A stretch of 64,000 bases of DNA from the NCBI GenBank assembly GCA_036172665.1, contig CM069874.1, positions 52,558,707-52,622,706 of the forward strand, given 5' to 3'. The position numbers and the translations under genes were made by a program. Source of the stretch: Prosopocoilus inquinatus. Its lineage: Eukaryota > Arthropoda > Insecta > Coleoptera > Lucanidae. The notes beneath the pieces are model-generated. The model was not told the DNA's origin and did not search any database. It was given only the letters and a program-made list of their open reading frames with translations. Positions 1 through 13,100 of the stretch are shown here, piece by piece; position 1 is the stretch's first letter, and each line of letters begins with the position of its first letter.

Positions 1-607
1 TACAACAATAAACGACAAATGTTTAACCGTAATTTTAAAAATATTTATAGTTTTCATATTTGTTATTATTCCTTGTAAATTGTAAAATTTTGTAAGAATA
101 CCAACAGGCAAAATAGTAGACAACAATCAACTAAATGATATGTGCGAAATGTATGTTGAATATAATAAAAATCGTAATCAAGTATTGCGGCTTTACATTC
201 AGCGTTTCCCTGATAAAGAAGCTTCAGACTCTTGAAAGTTCGTAAGACTCGAGAAAAATTTGAGGCACTATGGAGCGTTAAAGATCCCAAAGCAAAAGCA
301 GCGCAGATTTGATGAAAATATTGAATTAATGTTTTTTCGTGTTCAAGAAAATCCGTGGACATCAACTCGAGAAATTGCAAAGGACATTGACCGATCAAAT
401 CGAACTGTGCACGCAATTCTAAAGCACAAATTTAAATAATTAAGGAGAAGGAGTTATTTTCTAACACTTAAATATGCTACAAGGCGATCAACTTTCATAC
501 AGAAGAATTATTTGGTCTGATGAGTGCACATAACGAAGGAATAATAACAATAATTAAAACTATAAATATTTCTAAAATGACGGTTGAACAACATTTGTCG
601 TTTGTTG
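1..607. repeat. inverted repeat flanking a transposase fragment
   Basis: Positions about 1-76 and 537-607 are inverted copies of each other (for example GGAATAATAACAA and CATTTGTCGTTT on opposite strands) with some mismatches and small gaps. The right arm sits within a transposase-like segment, so the left arm may be a second, inverted fragment of the same element cut by the window edge. Confidence 0.55.
141..530 (+). pseudogene. N-terminal fragment of IS630/Tc1/mariner-type transposase
   Basis: The plus strand reads MCEMYVEYNKNRNQVLRLYI then QRFPDKEASDS, a stop with a frame change, then NPWTSTREIAKDIDRSNRTV near 355-410, and IIWSDE near 505-525. The pattern is the helix-turn-helix pair of these transposases (REIA...SNRTVHAIL) followed by the first catalytic Asp in IWSDE. 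It has the same architecture as the longer copy at 49803-50859. Stops and frameshifts make it dead. The part after the first Asp is not recognisable. Confidence 0.6.
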
Positions 608-919
608 TTGCAAATTTCCACGGCTGACTTGAAAATTTCATTCATTATGTTAATAATATTTTTATTAATTTTTCCAATTAACTGCGCACCAAATAATAAT
701 TTTGAATACTTCATACGATTTAGAAAAAAATGTTCTACTGGATTGAAGCTAAAAAAATATAGGAAGCCATTTGAAAAAAAAAGTTGACAGTCGATAGATA
801 TTGAAGATAACATTAGAAAAAAAAAACAAAATTAGAGCCATTTTAAAATACATCTAAGTCATTTGTTTCTTTTTTTTATTCATTAAAAACATAAATAAAG
901 TCGCTATGGGATGGAACAA

Positions 920-1570
920 TTTTCAGGACACACCACCCGGTATAAACAAAACGTGAATCCGATAGAAGATTTGGTAACAGAGGTGAAAGAAATGAGAAAG
1001 AAACTGTACAGAGCGAAGATAGAAGAAGTCTAAAGAGAAAATAAACTGAAGGAAGAAAACGCTGTGATGAAAAGGGAATTAAAAGAAATAGAAGAAAGAA
1101 TAGAGAAGATATGAAATTACGCAAGAATAAAATTATTGTAACTGGATTATCAGTTGGTACCAATGCTGGAGAAACATCGAAAATGGCCATGTCTAATTTC
1201 TTAGAGAAACACTTAGGAGACAATAGGAGAAAATTGAAAAAATAAAGTAGCGTTCATGAAAAATAAAAGTAAATTAGGAAATATCACAGACATGAAAGTA
1301 TACATAAATAATGATAACACGAGAACTGAACGACAAATTGAGATGATTAGAAAAAAAAGGATAAGGAAGAAAGAAGTAAAGTACAGATAGGATATAAGCA
1401 GATGTACATGAAGAAGTGGAATGGATTTGGAACGGACACCAGAAATCTCCTAAACAAGAAGCTAACATACGACTCAACACGAACACGGAAATGGAAACGA
1501 ACCTGGCAAGGAAAAGAAAAGACTAACTCCACCAAAATGCGGAGGAAAATATTAGCAATAATAAATATTA
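920..1570 (+). pseudogene. LINE ORF1-like remnant
   Basis: The plus strand encodes, in shifting frames, a Lys/Glu-rich coiled-coil-like stretch (950-1110). It is followed by NKIIVTGLSVGTNAGETSKM (about 1125-1190), KVYINNDNTRTERQIEMIRK (about 1295-1355) and a basic tail. This order, coiled coil then an RRM-like KIIVTGL and VYINNDLT block, is what I know from ORF1 of insect non-LTR retrotransposons. There are several stops. The class is likely, the clade is not determined. Confidence 0.5.
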
Positions 1571-2649
1571 AGACGGGAACACAATATACAAGATGTTCTT
1601 TTATTGTGTGCAAATAAAGAAACCTCAGTATATGCACAGGAAATGCTACTTTTTGTGCGTGGTAACCACATAGCTAAAAAATTTCGGAGGGACCACTTGT
1701 TTGGAACTGTTGAAATATGCGAGAAAGAAATGCAAGTAAGGTCGCAACGCCTTCCTATAGTCGACACCGACACCACGCTGAGTTCCGCATTCAAACCCAT
1801 TTCGTAGCGTTTCGTAATAATAATCAATAACCACTGATATCGTTTAGTAATTGTTTTATTTAAAATTTTAATTCACTCGGGGAATTAATGTTACATTTAT
1901 TTAAATACTGCCCTACCTTAAGCGCGTCAATCGAAGAGGCGGCCGGCGTTGTAAAAACACACTTAAGAAATGGAAACGCAATTTATTTATTACTTGTGAA
2001 AAATAAAACGATGGATGACGATGACGTGATTATTTAACTCATCCGCAATTTTAAGGAGCATTTTTCGTCCAGTATTTATAATCGTCGGCCTGTAATTTGA
2101 AAATACTTAAAAATGTAGTTACTTGCTTGGAGTGAGGTTACATTGTTTTAATAAATCCAGGCGGGTTTAAAATGTTGATTGACCGGAAGATTTCGTAATC
2201 GAATTAATTGAATCTGTAATTTGTAAGATCGATTCTTTTTTAATACTTCGTGAAGATGAACATGAACTCGCGTAAACCGAAAGTTTTCAAAATTCATTTC
2301 CTTCCGCATGCAGAAATTTGCCAAATGGCTGTGAGACTTCCGGTAGGTCTTTTTACCAGTTTGCAAAAGCCATTACGATCTGTTAATACGCATCGTACGA
2401 ATCAAACGTATGTTCGTTCACGACAGGATTCATGCACAAAGTTAAACCACGTTAAACACTGACAGACTGACCCATTTTCGCGTCTTCGTTCAAACAGACG
2501 TGCGCGAAAGCTTAGCCACCATACATTCGTTAGTTACGCCAGCAGTTCTCAAACGGTTTGGCGAAAATCTGTCAATGCTTTTTTCTCGACAATGATTAAC
2601 TTTCTGTTGTGGACATATGAGTGCAATCGTTACCATTTATGGTGATGCA

Positions 2650-3110
2650 TTACAGGTTTGAACACCCTGTACAATGGAAACCAACAGGAAAAATACGTTT
2701 GACGACCATGGAAAAGGAAAACGACAAATACGGAAACTAGCACCCTGGAATATAAAAAATTTAAACGGTAAGGAACGGGAACCAATCCATAAATTTGAAA
2801 AAAGCAAATATAGATATATTAGCTGTTGCCGAGACAAAGACAAAACGACAAGGAGAAATATTAACAGGTGGGCAGTTTAACATATAGTGAAGTCCTTCAA
2901 AATGAAAGAGCAATGACAGGCGTGGCAAATATAATAAACAAAAAAATGAGTACATAACGTTCAAAAGTAAGTGGAAAAAATGATCAGAAAGAATCTTAAC
3001 AGTGAAAATCAAAACTAAAAGAAGAGATTTAGTAACAGTAAACGCAGCATACGGACGCAGGGAAAACGACAGAATAAAAAAAAACAAACATACAAATTAA
3101 ATCTCAAGAC
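2650..3110 (+). pseudogene. non-LTR retrotransposon endonuclease remnant
   Basis: The plus strand reads LAPWNIKNLNGKERE, then after a +1 shift KANIDILAVAETKTKRQGEI, then NERAMTGVANIINKKMS and SERILTVKIKTKRRDLVTVN followed by AAYG. WNI...NG, the AET motif and the AAYG block are hallmarks of the APE-type endonuclease at the start of LINE ORF2. No reverse transcriptase follows. With the ORF1 remnant at 920-1570 this looks like one old element broken by later sequence at 1570-2640, which I cannot identify. Confidence 0.6.
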
Positions 3111-3180
3111 CAACTTAATACAACGAAAAACTGGTGTACGCGATTTTTCTTGCAAGCTACAGTAACTTATTTGTCACAAG

Positions 3181-3195
3181 CCCCCCCCCCCCCCC
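3181..3195. repeat. C15 homopolymer
   Basis: Fifteen consecutive C (G on the kismet sense strand). Such runs mutate easily and are error-prone in assemblies. Confidence 0.9.
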
Positions 3196-3384
3196 AAGTT
3201 ACTAGATTTGAACAATTTGTGGCCGTGTATAATTCGCGCCGCGCATATCGTTCCACGATTTTTCATATAACGAAAAGGGTCCACTGAAAAATTTTGCTCG
3301 ATTTACTTGATCACAATTGTACATTTCACTTCATCTTGAGTAACTTGAAAAAAACTAAAACACATGACATCCTTAATTAATTAC

Positions 3385-3720
3385 CAGGGAAAAGAATTCG
3401 GCCCACTTAGTGTTGGGACACTTTTTACGCCGAATATATTAATTGTCTTCTTACGCGACTCCAGTGCATTTAAATAAATTGCTATTTAATGGGAGCGGAA
3501 GGGGTGCAGTATGAGTGTTCGCATTTTTTGGACAATTTCCCATTATGAGGGAAATATGTTTAATGGATTTTATCACTTCTGAGAGGGCAAAACTCGGGAA
3601 ATTTTTTTTTTGTGAGAAGACACTCCTTGCAGAGTGCAACGCGCTTCACAGAAATTAGTGTTATCAGGACTCTTACAGTCCGTATAATAAATTTTAGTAC
3701 TGCTCGCGGAACTACTGTGC
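3385..3720 (+). repeat. dispersed repeat, copy A (starts CAGGGAAAAGAATTC)
   Basis: The copy starts CAGGGAAAAGAATTCGGCCC, followed by ACTTAGTGTT. It is alignable with copy C at 9569-9745 (direct) and copy B at 6068-6188 (inverted). It ends about 147 bp beyond the donor of the 283-nt kismet exon. Its outer end begins CAGGG like many transposon ends, but no target duplication was identified. Confidence 0.6.
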
Positions 3721-3866
3721 CGATTTCTTTTCCCTGTTGATTACACTTAAACAGACTCTGGTAGAACCCCTACATAAAGAACACAGAAATTATGAATACC
3801 TTTTGTAGTTACTTGCAGCAAATTAAATTGACTCGGACAAGATATACCACTCATCACGAATCTTAC

Positions 3867-4149
3867 CTTGGACTTTGCAGCGGCCATCTTCTGTTCTTCC
3901 TTCCTGTAACTTCTCTGGTATGAAGTGATGACTCTTCGGAGTCTGGTATTGAGATCAGTTATGCTCGGCCATTGTTGCTTGTCTTCGTTATCATTATCCT
4001 CAGCTTCCCCGGAAGGCTGCGTCTCTGAAGAGCCGGAGGGCCCAGGTGAAGGCTCTGCGAACTCCAAATTTAACTCGGAAGCATCTCGCAGCTTCGACTT
4101 GATGTTCATTTCCTCGTTGGTGTCTTCGTCGTCGAGGTCATCGTCGTTG
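3867..4149 (-). CDS. kis: kismet exon: acidic linker and [12 protein letters not shown] segment
   Basis: This exon is 283 nt, after the acceptor TTGAATTTAG at 4150-4151. CT plus C completes Leu and is followed by [13 protein letters not shown]. The exon encodes an acidic, Ser/Pro-rich linker and then [20 protein letters not shown], which corresponds to the CHD7 sequence ALTARLRRLVTAYQRSYKRE. It ends AAAKSK at phase 0 before GTAAGATT (3861-3866). The next family motif (KWTRRE...) is not found in the 3.9 kb to the left, so the following exon is probably outside the window. Confidence 0.93.
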
Positions 4150-7100
4150 CTAAATTCAATTTGAATCAGTGAAACCAATGTGAGCTTATGAGGTGGGGAA
4201 ACTAACAGTCAAAATAAATAATGGGGCATGCAACGATTACCAAAGTTAGAGCCGTATATTAGCCAAGCTTAGAATGATTACGAATATTATTAAAAAAAAG
4301 CTCATTTTGACTGTTTCGCTGCTTGCCGAAGTACAACAGCACATTTTGTCTGGCTGATTTTTGGGATAAACGGTGGCAGTGTAAAACTACGAGGTTCTCA
4401 AACTATTCATCATGTTACAACAAATATAAAAAAAATCTCAAAAAAAAAAGAATCAACGTACTATATTTTAATAAATGTTAATGGTTATGATTATTTTGTT
4501 TAAATAGCAGAAAGTGCATTCTTAGTTAATCGTTTTAAGCATTTACTATAATATTTTAAACGCTGCAAATTTTCAGTACCACTATATTTTTAAGTGATGT
4601 TATTAATGACGTTGAAAGTTCATGCTAAATTATGATTTATTTAAAAATAAAACATTACCAAAGTGTTCGGTAAATTTCCTTCTTGAACATCGTCAAAAAT
4701 TTCATGGATTTTGGATCACTTGAATATATTCAAACAAACTGAAATTTAAACTTTATTGTGCAGAATGTAAAAGTTATAATTTCTTTTTCTATGTTGGGCG
4801 ATTTTACTAAAAATTTTTAAGTGAAATTATGTATTGGTCCTAAATATTTTTGCTCAACTTCTACAGAAACAGCATCATTTCTTCGCACAAAAGATGTTTG
4901 AAAAAAGATCAAACAGAAACTATTTTTTGATATTGTGCAGTAATTTTCATTCAATTACTTTAAGACATCGTTTAAGATTTTCCCAGACTCGCTTTTTAAT
5001 TATCTTCATGAACTTTTTAGAAAAATTGATTTATTGTTTTATATTATTATTTGTAACTTCTTTTTAAGGGAATAACAGGGCACCTTCGCGCGTTTTTTTT
5101 TTTTTTTGGTAACTGCTTAGAATTATTCTGTTCGGTTTGCCTTAGTGAAAATTTTCTGTCAAAATAAAACGTTTCACTAAGTGATTATTCAGGTTTCCCG
5201 ATTCATTTTCACTGAAACATTCTCTGGACTTAAGCAGGTTTTGCCTGACTTGTCATCAAAAAAAAGTCGACTGTGATTATGCAACTTTTAGGGACATGAT
5301 TAAACAATTTTTTCTTGATTTCAAAACAGAAATAACGGATGCATAATTTAGTAATTTATTATTTTTTACTATTACGTGCATTACAAAGAATTGTTGAAAT
5401 ACTTTTAAAAATTTTAAGCGAGAACAAGAAGTTGTGTACGCAAGTCAGTGAACATACTCCACTCGCTAGTTTGGTTGCCTATATTAAAAAACCCTAAACA
5501 AATATATACTTAAATTTTCAGTTCCTAAATTAATTTCATCGACTTTTTAATTAAAATAAGCAAATTCTCTGATGTTTCCCTGTCATTGGGAAACTCTTTT
5601 CAAATCCCTGACTTTCCCCGGCGAGTGCGATCCCTGTTATTGTTAACGTGACGTCAAAATGACGTAACTATACAGCTCTGTACGAGAAACTACGTGATTT
5701 TGACGTCACTTTCTCTTGCGAGTTTGTTTCCTCGATTCGAGAATAAGGCTCTTAAGGCATTCAACGAAATTCTGTTCTATTTTAAAATAAAATTCAATCC
5801 CCCAGTTCTTAATAAAACTAATTTAAAATCACCTTAACTTCTACATAAAAGTTAAGATTACCACTAAACTTAAGAGAGAAATAAAACCTTGCAATTTCTT
5901 TTTCTCCCCTCCGCTTCTTTGGCCAAAGAAGAACATAACAAATACTTGTAACAAAACTTAGTTATAATAAAAAAAAAATGTAAAATCATAAGTTGTTTCG
6001 TTTTCTTAACTTGCGTTTCAAAACGGAGTTCTATGTTTTACTTAACCATAAATATCATGTTGCTTTCCAAGCTTATAATTCCCCTCCCACGCAATAGTAA
6101 TTTAAATGCATCGGAGCCGCAGAAGGAGTAAGTAGAACATCCGGTGTAAAAAGCGTCCAACACTAAGTGGGCCGAAATATTTTCCCTGTTTATAACTTTA
6201 ATTTATTTAGGAGCGGTATTTTCATTCAGTTTTCGTATTTACAAGGATTTGGACCCTTGTTTGACTTCGTAAAGTTGAGTTAGTCTCTCTTATAACAAAG
6301 CGCCTAATACAAAGTGGTCAATCTCAAGTGTCCGGGGTTGGCAACAAAAAGATCCCCACATTAGTATATTTCAATGTTTAGGGGCCGTTTTCGTAATCAG
6401 ACTTTAAATTTAAAGTTACTTTAACCTAAAAAAATACATTTGTTTCCCTATACTTAAAGTGACTTTAAATTAAAGCTACCTTAAAATCTGATAATGAAAA
6501 TGGCCGTAATAATTTATAAACATGATTCAGTAATTTATTATTTCCGCCGAACTGTCAGACGTTGTGCTGTCACTCGTGTATACTGCTATAATAACGACAT
6601 AAGCCAAACATAACCTTCTTTTGACAGATTAAAACCGGATATGGAATAGATCATGACAGGCAATTATTCATGTCTTGTCATGCCACCTTAAATTTAAATT
6701 AAGTATAGCCAACTCAGGACAGTTGACATTGACCACCTAGGATATTCACATTAAGGTTATTAGTAGTGGATGCTGAGATCTGTTCACAAAAAATAAAAGA
6801 CCCCAGCCAGCAGTCTTGTGGAAAATGGAACTGGCAACAGTGTTCTAGTTAGAAATTTGATAACAAAAATGACAAGTAAACGACAAGTTCTGAAATAAAC
6901 GACAGCGCCCGAGTTGCTTACTCCGCAGTCGTTTGTAATTGGCTGTTACCTTAATGTGAGCCAATCACAAACGATTGCTGAGTAAGCAACTCAGCCGCTG
7001 AGCGTCTCTAAACGCGCCCATTCCCTCCCTTTTCCAAGTTTTCCCTGATTTTTTATCAAAAAAACTTTCACTATTGACTGCGATTTCCTAGTTTTTACAA

Positions 7101-10100
7101 GTTTGATTTTTTTTCTAGTTTCAGAACAGAAATGTACAAAAATTGGTAATTTATAATTATTTTTTTATTATGACAGATTGGAGTTTCCGTAAACGCCTAA
7201 TGAGGGCGCTGTGCAGTACTCGTTTTTCAGACTTGCAAAACCACAGTTGCCGGATAGAACGAAATTCCTCCATTTGGGTTACATTTTAGACATATTTGGC
7301 GTTTAATGATTTGGACTGCTTTTGTTATTGTCTTCCCGTGACGACACTCAACAGAATTCTACATTCTAATATAAACCGTGAAACAAAAATACGTTTTCTT
7401 TTGTTTTTTATTCATTTCATGTTATTGTTTTCCTTTTTTTTTTTTGTTTTAAGAAATTGATGTTTCGCTATTATTCATGTTTATTCGTTTTGTTTTGTTC
7501 TTTTGTTTTCTGCCAGTTTTCGGCTGGAGAATCGCCATTTTTTTATTTATTTTTTCTATCCATTCTTCTAGTGTTTTTTTTTTGTTTTTCGTATTCTTCT
7601 CTTTTTAATCGAATAGGTTTTCGCTTTTATTGACTCTTTTTTTATTGTTCTCTTTTGTTTCTTACTAGTTTCTCTTTATTTGCAAAAACTTTTGTTGATT
7701 TTAATTTTTGTGTCCATCGTGGTACTTCTGCTTGTTTTTTTTAAAATTCATTTATGCTCTGGTATTGGTTTTTGGTTTATTTTTAGCAAATTGATTTTTC
7801 ACATTTTGTTAGGACCGACGCTTTTTTTATAGTTTCCAGTCTTTTGTTTTTTTTTTCCTATTTTTTTTTTAATTTTTCGTCTGGAGATTAATTTGTTTTT
7901 TGTTCATCTTAGTCATCAATTTTTTTGTGCTTCTTTTCCGTTCTTCACGCTTCCTGCTTTCGTACTTTTGCTTTTCTTATCAAATTTTCTTGGCGCTTTT
8001 TTGTAATTCATCGTTTTTCATTGTTTTGTGTCCATCACAGATGTAATCGTCTTCTTTTGTTTTACCCGCTGCATTTCGACGTTCATTTTTATTTTTATTA
8101 TCAACTTTGCCACGGTTTGCTTTTACATTTTCTTTTTGATTCTCCGAAAACTGTCGATTTTTCGTTCTTGTTGTCGATCTTTTGTTTTTTTTCCACCTCA
8201 TGCTTTATTGCTGTTTCTTTCTTTCTCTGTTGCTTCTGATTTTTTTTGTAGATTAATTTGTTTTTTATTTAATATTTTTGCATAAACAAAACAGAATTGT
8301 TCTCCTTGACAAGTGTTAAATTAATTACATTTGTATGATTAAGTAACGATTCGTTTTTGTTTTTCTAAAATTTTAAATCGGTATCATTTTACGTTGTTTT
8401 TTTTTTAACTTATGCCTGCTAATATTTCAAATACTGTAATATAATTAATTGATAGGATTATTTAATTCATCTGTCAGTTCATGTTCATTAACCAACGAGA
8501 AAACTTAATTTTAATCATTTCCATGATTACAAAAAAATTTCAGCATTAATTGTACTCATAGTACAAATTACAGCGAATATTGTACTAGTATAATGTTTAA
8601 ATGTTTATTTAATTTGCGTAAAACGGGATTGAAGGATTTGATTCATTAAATAGTCTTCCGAATATGATTCGTAGTCAACGTTGTGTAGATCATTTTTGCG
8701 TTAATGCAACTCATGTCACCACAAAAATATTCGACATAACCTTGACTACTCATCGTATTACATCGGAGTATTTTTTTGGACTTTGGTATTTGGTATAATT
8801 GGACTTCACTTTCTGATACCTTTGATATTTTTCAAGAAAAATCTGGCAACCCTGTGCAAAACGACCACCAGGAGATTAAAATCGCCAGTTAGGTAGGCCC
8901 CCAAACAATTGTTAGTCCAGGGTCCTAAAATTTAAAGGTCCGCCCCTGGCCGCAACTGTACTTTAATAAATTTGACTCACTTTTGGATTAAAACAAGGAA
9001 ATTCTCTGATTTTGTGAACCATTCTCTCACTTTTCCCAGTTTCTTCGATGAGTGGAAACCCTGCTTGTGAAACAATCCTGGAAACTGACTCTCCTTTGAA
9101 ATTACTTTTTTTCTCAAAAAAATGCAAAAAAATCAAACTTGCAATTCTTCATTGTTACTGTCCCTTTTTCTGAGGTGTTTAAAATTGTTGAAAACATTCT
9201 TCACTTCACATGTTTCATCTCTGTATTGCGCAATCCTTAATTATCGGTTAAAAGAGAAAGCCTATAGAAAGCTATACATAGATATTTATCGAACTTTTGC
9301 CCTTGCAAAACTGAGTTGATTTCACTCGCAAGACAATTATGTAGTTAATGAAGCTACTACTTGGAATTATTATCATTTCAAGCTGTTCTTCCCCTAAGAA
9401 ATTATAACAAAAATCTTACTGTCTCTTTTCCCCCCTGAAGTTATTAAAATGCTAAACAAATTTAGAATTCATGCGTTTCAAAGTGAAACGTTTTTTTATA
9501 GAATTGCAGAAACCCCTTTCTTTCTAATATTTCTCTCTCCTATGTATTTTTTTAATTTAGATAATAAGCAGGGAAAAGAATTCAGACCACTTAGTATTAA
9601 ACGCTTTTCAGGCCGAATGTACTATTTATACTTCTGCCAAGTTTTCGCGGTTCCAATGCACGGAATTGTTATTGAGTGAGAGGGAAGGGAGTGCAATGCG
9701 GGCGTCCGCACTTCGCAGAAATTATTGTGCGGCTGATAAATTTTCTTAATTGTAATACAAAATCGGATTATATTTTAGGGGATCACCTCATATGTTTTAC
9801 ACTGCATTTCTAGAACTACTTACAGTGCAGGCGTGGAAGTTTGCGTGTTAGAAGCCAGCTGGAGCTCACGGGCAGAGGGCGGGCCACAGCGGGACAGGAA
9901 ACACAAGGTGGGGTCAGCACGCATCTCAGTATAGTTCTCATAGCCGTGCTTCCACGTGCCCACTAGCAGAGACTTGTCACACTCCGAATCCCACCAATTA
10001 CATGGCAATTGTTCCGTTACAGGAGGGGTTATAGGCAAGGCACTGTGAATCACGTCGCCAATTGTAAATTTTGACCAATAGTCTTTCGCTCACATCATAT

Positions 10101-13100
10101 TTACATTGATTTTCTGTTTCTTTTTTTAAGTCAACTTTAGCTCCTCCGAAAATTCCACATATTACAATGTGCATGTTCTAAAAGGATGAAATTCCTTGGG
10201 GCGAAAATTCCAGCACCTTCACGAAAGAAGATGCAGCGTGGTTGTAATAAGTGGAAGTTCGAAATTAAACCATTTTATTTACATATCTTATTTGTTTATT
10301 AACGGTATTATTGCGGAGTGCAAGTCACAGTGATAAATTTGGAAATTCGAGGACTAATTAAAAAATAATTTGGTACAAGTGCCATACCGTTTGTTCGTTT
10401 TGACGGTAAGAGGTATTGGGAACAATTCGGACAAATTATTGTTAATAAAAAAATGAAACTATTTGAGGAAGAGGGTTAAAACAAGCGAAAAAGCTATCTA
10501 AATGTTACACTTAAAAAAATTTGGATTTTACTTTTACATTTAAGAAAACCGACTTTTTTTTGTTTTGTAAAAATTTTTAAAAAATAAATAAAACGGGAAA
10601 AAATTTTGCTAAGCAACTAGAGCATGGCCACAAGCAGGACATGCATAAAAAGTTAATGAACGTAAGCGATGCTGTTCCCATTGATTATACTTATTAAAAA
10701 TGAACACTAAGCAACAATGTTTATGTATGTATGTTAGTGTACGTTTTGGTTAGGTTAACGGTAAAAACGAGGACTTACCTTATGTTGACACCGTCTGTTA
10801 TATGCTGCACTAAATCTCCGATTATCTCATGTTTAATATAATACAACATCCTCACTCGTAACAAAACTCTGTAAAAAAACATGCATTTATTATATTGCCA
10901 AATAAAATAAATTAAATTGAACATGTTGACAAAAATCAGTTTGGATGAGAAAAGTTTGCTTTCATAGAATACCTACGTATCCTCTAAATTAGCATGATGG
11001 TCATCATTTTAGTGCCGGTCCAGATGGTCCATTCTGTGGCGCCACCGAGTGGCTTTCCTATTAAAACTCTGCATTTTTAGCCATGGCCCGCTACATTAAC
11101 TTACACTAACGTGTATGCAAAGGTAAAGGATCTAAGAAGATTTGGTACTTGAATCTAGGAACATTGTACCGAATTCATTTTTCCGTCCAAAACCTAGCTG
11201 GCGCTAGTGTTTCACTAACAACCAATCAAATAATTCAATGACATTTATGATAATGTCAAAACCACGATATAGAGAACACTGGTACGCTCACTCGCCGCCA
11301 TTTTCAGTTTAAAATTTTGAGCAAGTTGAGTAGTTTGTAAAAATTCGCTAGATGGGAGAACCGTATCGCGGACTGTCATTTTTATCAAATTCCGCAGCCG
11401 ATTCTTCTGAAGCCCTTGTGGTAAACACAAAACACATGGGCAGAGATAAACAGAGGTCAGTACGCAACAACTGGTTTGAGGTTAAATACTGCATTTTAAA
11501 TTTTAACTATGAATTTAAAGCGAAGTTGTCAGGCGTAGAAATTTTAATTTAAAGAGGGTACGTATTGGCGAATAATTTGATTCGTTTCCTAATTTAGTTA
11601 CATTGCAGTCAAAATAGAAAGACTTCTCAGAGTTAATTTGTATTGAAGCAAAGAGATTTTAACATAAACATGAACTCATCGTAAGATTGCTATCTAACCT
11701 AGAATATCCACCAATCCATCTGGCATTAAACACCCCTGGTACTGATTAAAATGTACTCAATATAACGAGTGAATATAAACTCACAAAAGTACCTATCTAG
11801 TAACATCAGTTCTGCATGCAAGTGACACCAAAAGTGCATAAAATTAAAACACCTAAACGTTACTGCAGCTTGTTTCCTTCAAGTTTGTTGACCTTGCAAA
11901 TTAATTCCATCGAAGCTGAAAATATCAAGTGTTATGTGAGAGGCACATAACCTTCTATATACTATTTATAATTTAATAAACATATTGTTTAATCTGATTA
12001 CATCCCTTATTTCAAGATTACCGTAAGAGTAGCACTTGTCTTCATTTGCATCACAAGTTTGAAAAAACTGATGATGATGACCAACGTAATGAAAGTTTAT
12101 CTACGTTTCACTCTGGCTCTTTCAGAAAATAAAATGATTTATTAATCTCGAAGAAATTGACAAAGCATTGAAGCAAATAGCGTCTTCGATTCATTTGCAC
12201 TGGTTGCAGTCAGAGTGTTTGCATCTTGTAATAACTAGAGCATCGAGGAAAATAGCCCGTCCAGTCTCCCAGATGCCGATTATGCATCGTAACACCCCCG
12301 GTGTAGCGCAGATCTGAATCGTTCGATTGCCCGGTTTAACAGAGACGCGCGCTGAGAATAATGTATTCGAAATTCGAATAGGGAAGAAAATACTAAAATT
12401 TCACAGCTATTAATTGTTATTAAAATTAATTATTAAATAACGTTCCAAATTTTCGTTCGTTCGTTCGTTTCGATTTGTCGTAAGACTGTCTTGTCTTTTA
12501 AAGCGAGAAAACGATCTCTCAATATAACAGGTTGTGAGAGACGCTTTCTCTAGGTAAATTTTGAACTCTTCAATATTTACGAAGAGACTGAGCAATCAAA
12601 TAAATGTCGAATCGTCAAAATCAAAATTAATGAGACGCAGAATTCGATCGTAGAATTCCCGTGCCTGTCGGAAATGCAGCGAGAAATCGAGCCCCGCCGC
12701 GCGCGGAATACAACGCCTCTGAGTTTGGACCCTCAGATTCGAGGCCTTAGTAATCACACAAGATGAAGATACTCGTGAGTTGATTCAATGCCAGTGAATC
12801 AAAAACATTAGTAGATATTTAAAGCATCATTAAATTTTCAGTTAACCAGAATAAACTGCTGTCAAACCAATTTGGGTTACAGATGTAGACTTACGATTCA
12901 TACCATTAATTATGAAATATTATTAATTATTGATTTCGGAAAGGCTTCAAGAATGAACCAAAATGCAGGTGTCACAATATTAAAGCAACATTTTGTGTGC
13001 TTGATATATTTTCAAGAAAAATTTGTAAAAAATCGGTAAGTCAGTGGAAATGAAATCATTCGAAGAACACTGACAGATGATGCTATTTCTCAACTAAATG

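Larger units (their letters stand above)
1..3866 (-). other. kismet intron, left part only
   Basis: It starts at GTAAGA (3861-3866) and runs past the left edge. It contains a transposase fragment, LINE ORF1 and endonuclease remnants, and a C tract. I found no further kismet exon. Confidence 0.75.
4150..9823 (-). other. kismet intron (5.7 kb)
   Basis: The donor is GTAAGT at 9818-9823 and the acceptor is at 4150-4151. It holds repeat copies at 5071-5641, 6068-6188 and 9569-9745, small palindromes at 5648-5709, 6382-6507 and 6911-6992, and a thymine-rich tract at 7384-8282. In 4150-5070 and 8300-9560 I see no gene, only AT-rich sequence with scraps of the CCCTG-ended repeats. Confidence 0.88.

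Noticed and set aside
7925..8285. Phe/Leu/Ser-rich plus-strand frames of 85-104 codons resembling membrane proteins
   Set aside because: They arise from the T-rich tract. The hydrophobicity is a by-product of TTT/CTT codons.
9820..10053. Separate small gene with [11 protein letters not shown]
   Set aside because: The frame is an internal kismet exon with proper splice sites and phases. The upstream GTG and the TAA downstream are intronic.
12285..12350. Possible tRNA or tRNA-derived SINE (GTAGCGCAGATCTG, GTTCGATTGCC)
   Set aside because: The A-box-like and B-box-like motifs are too close together and no cloverleaf can be drawn.
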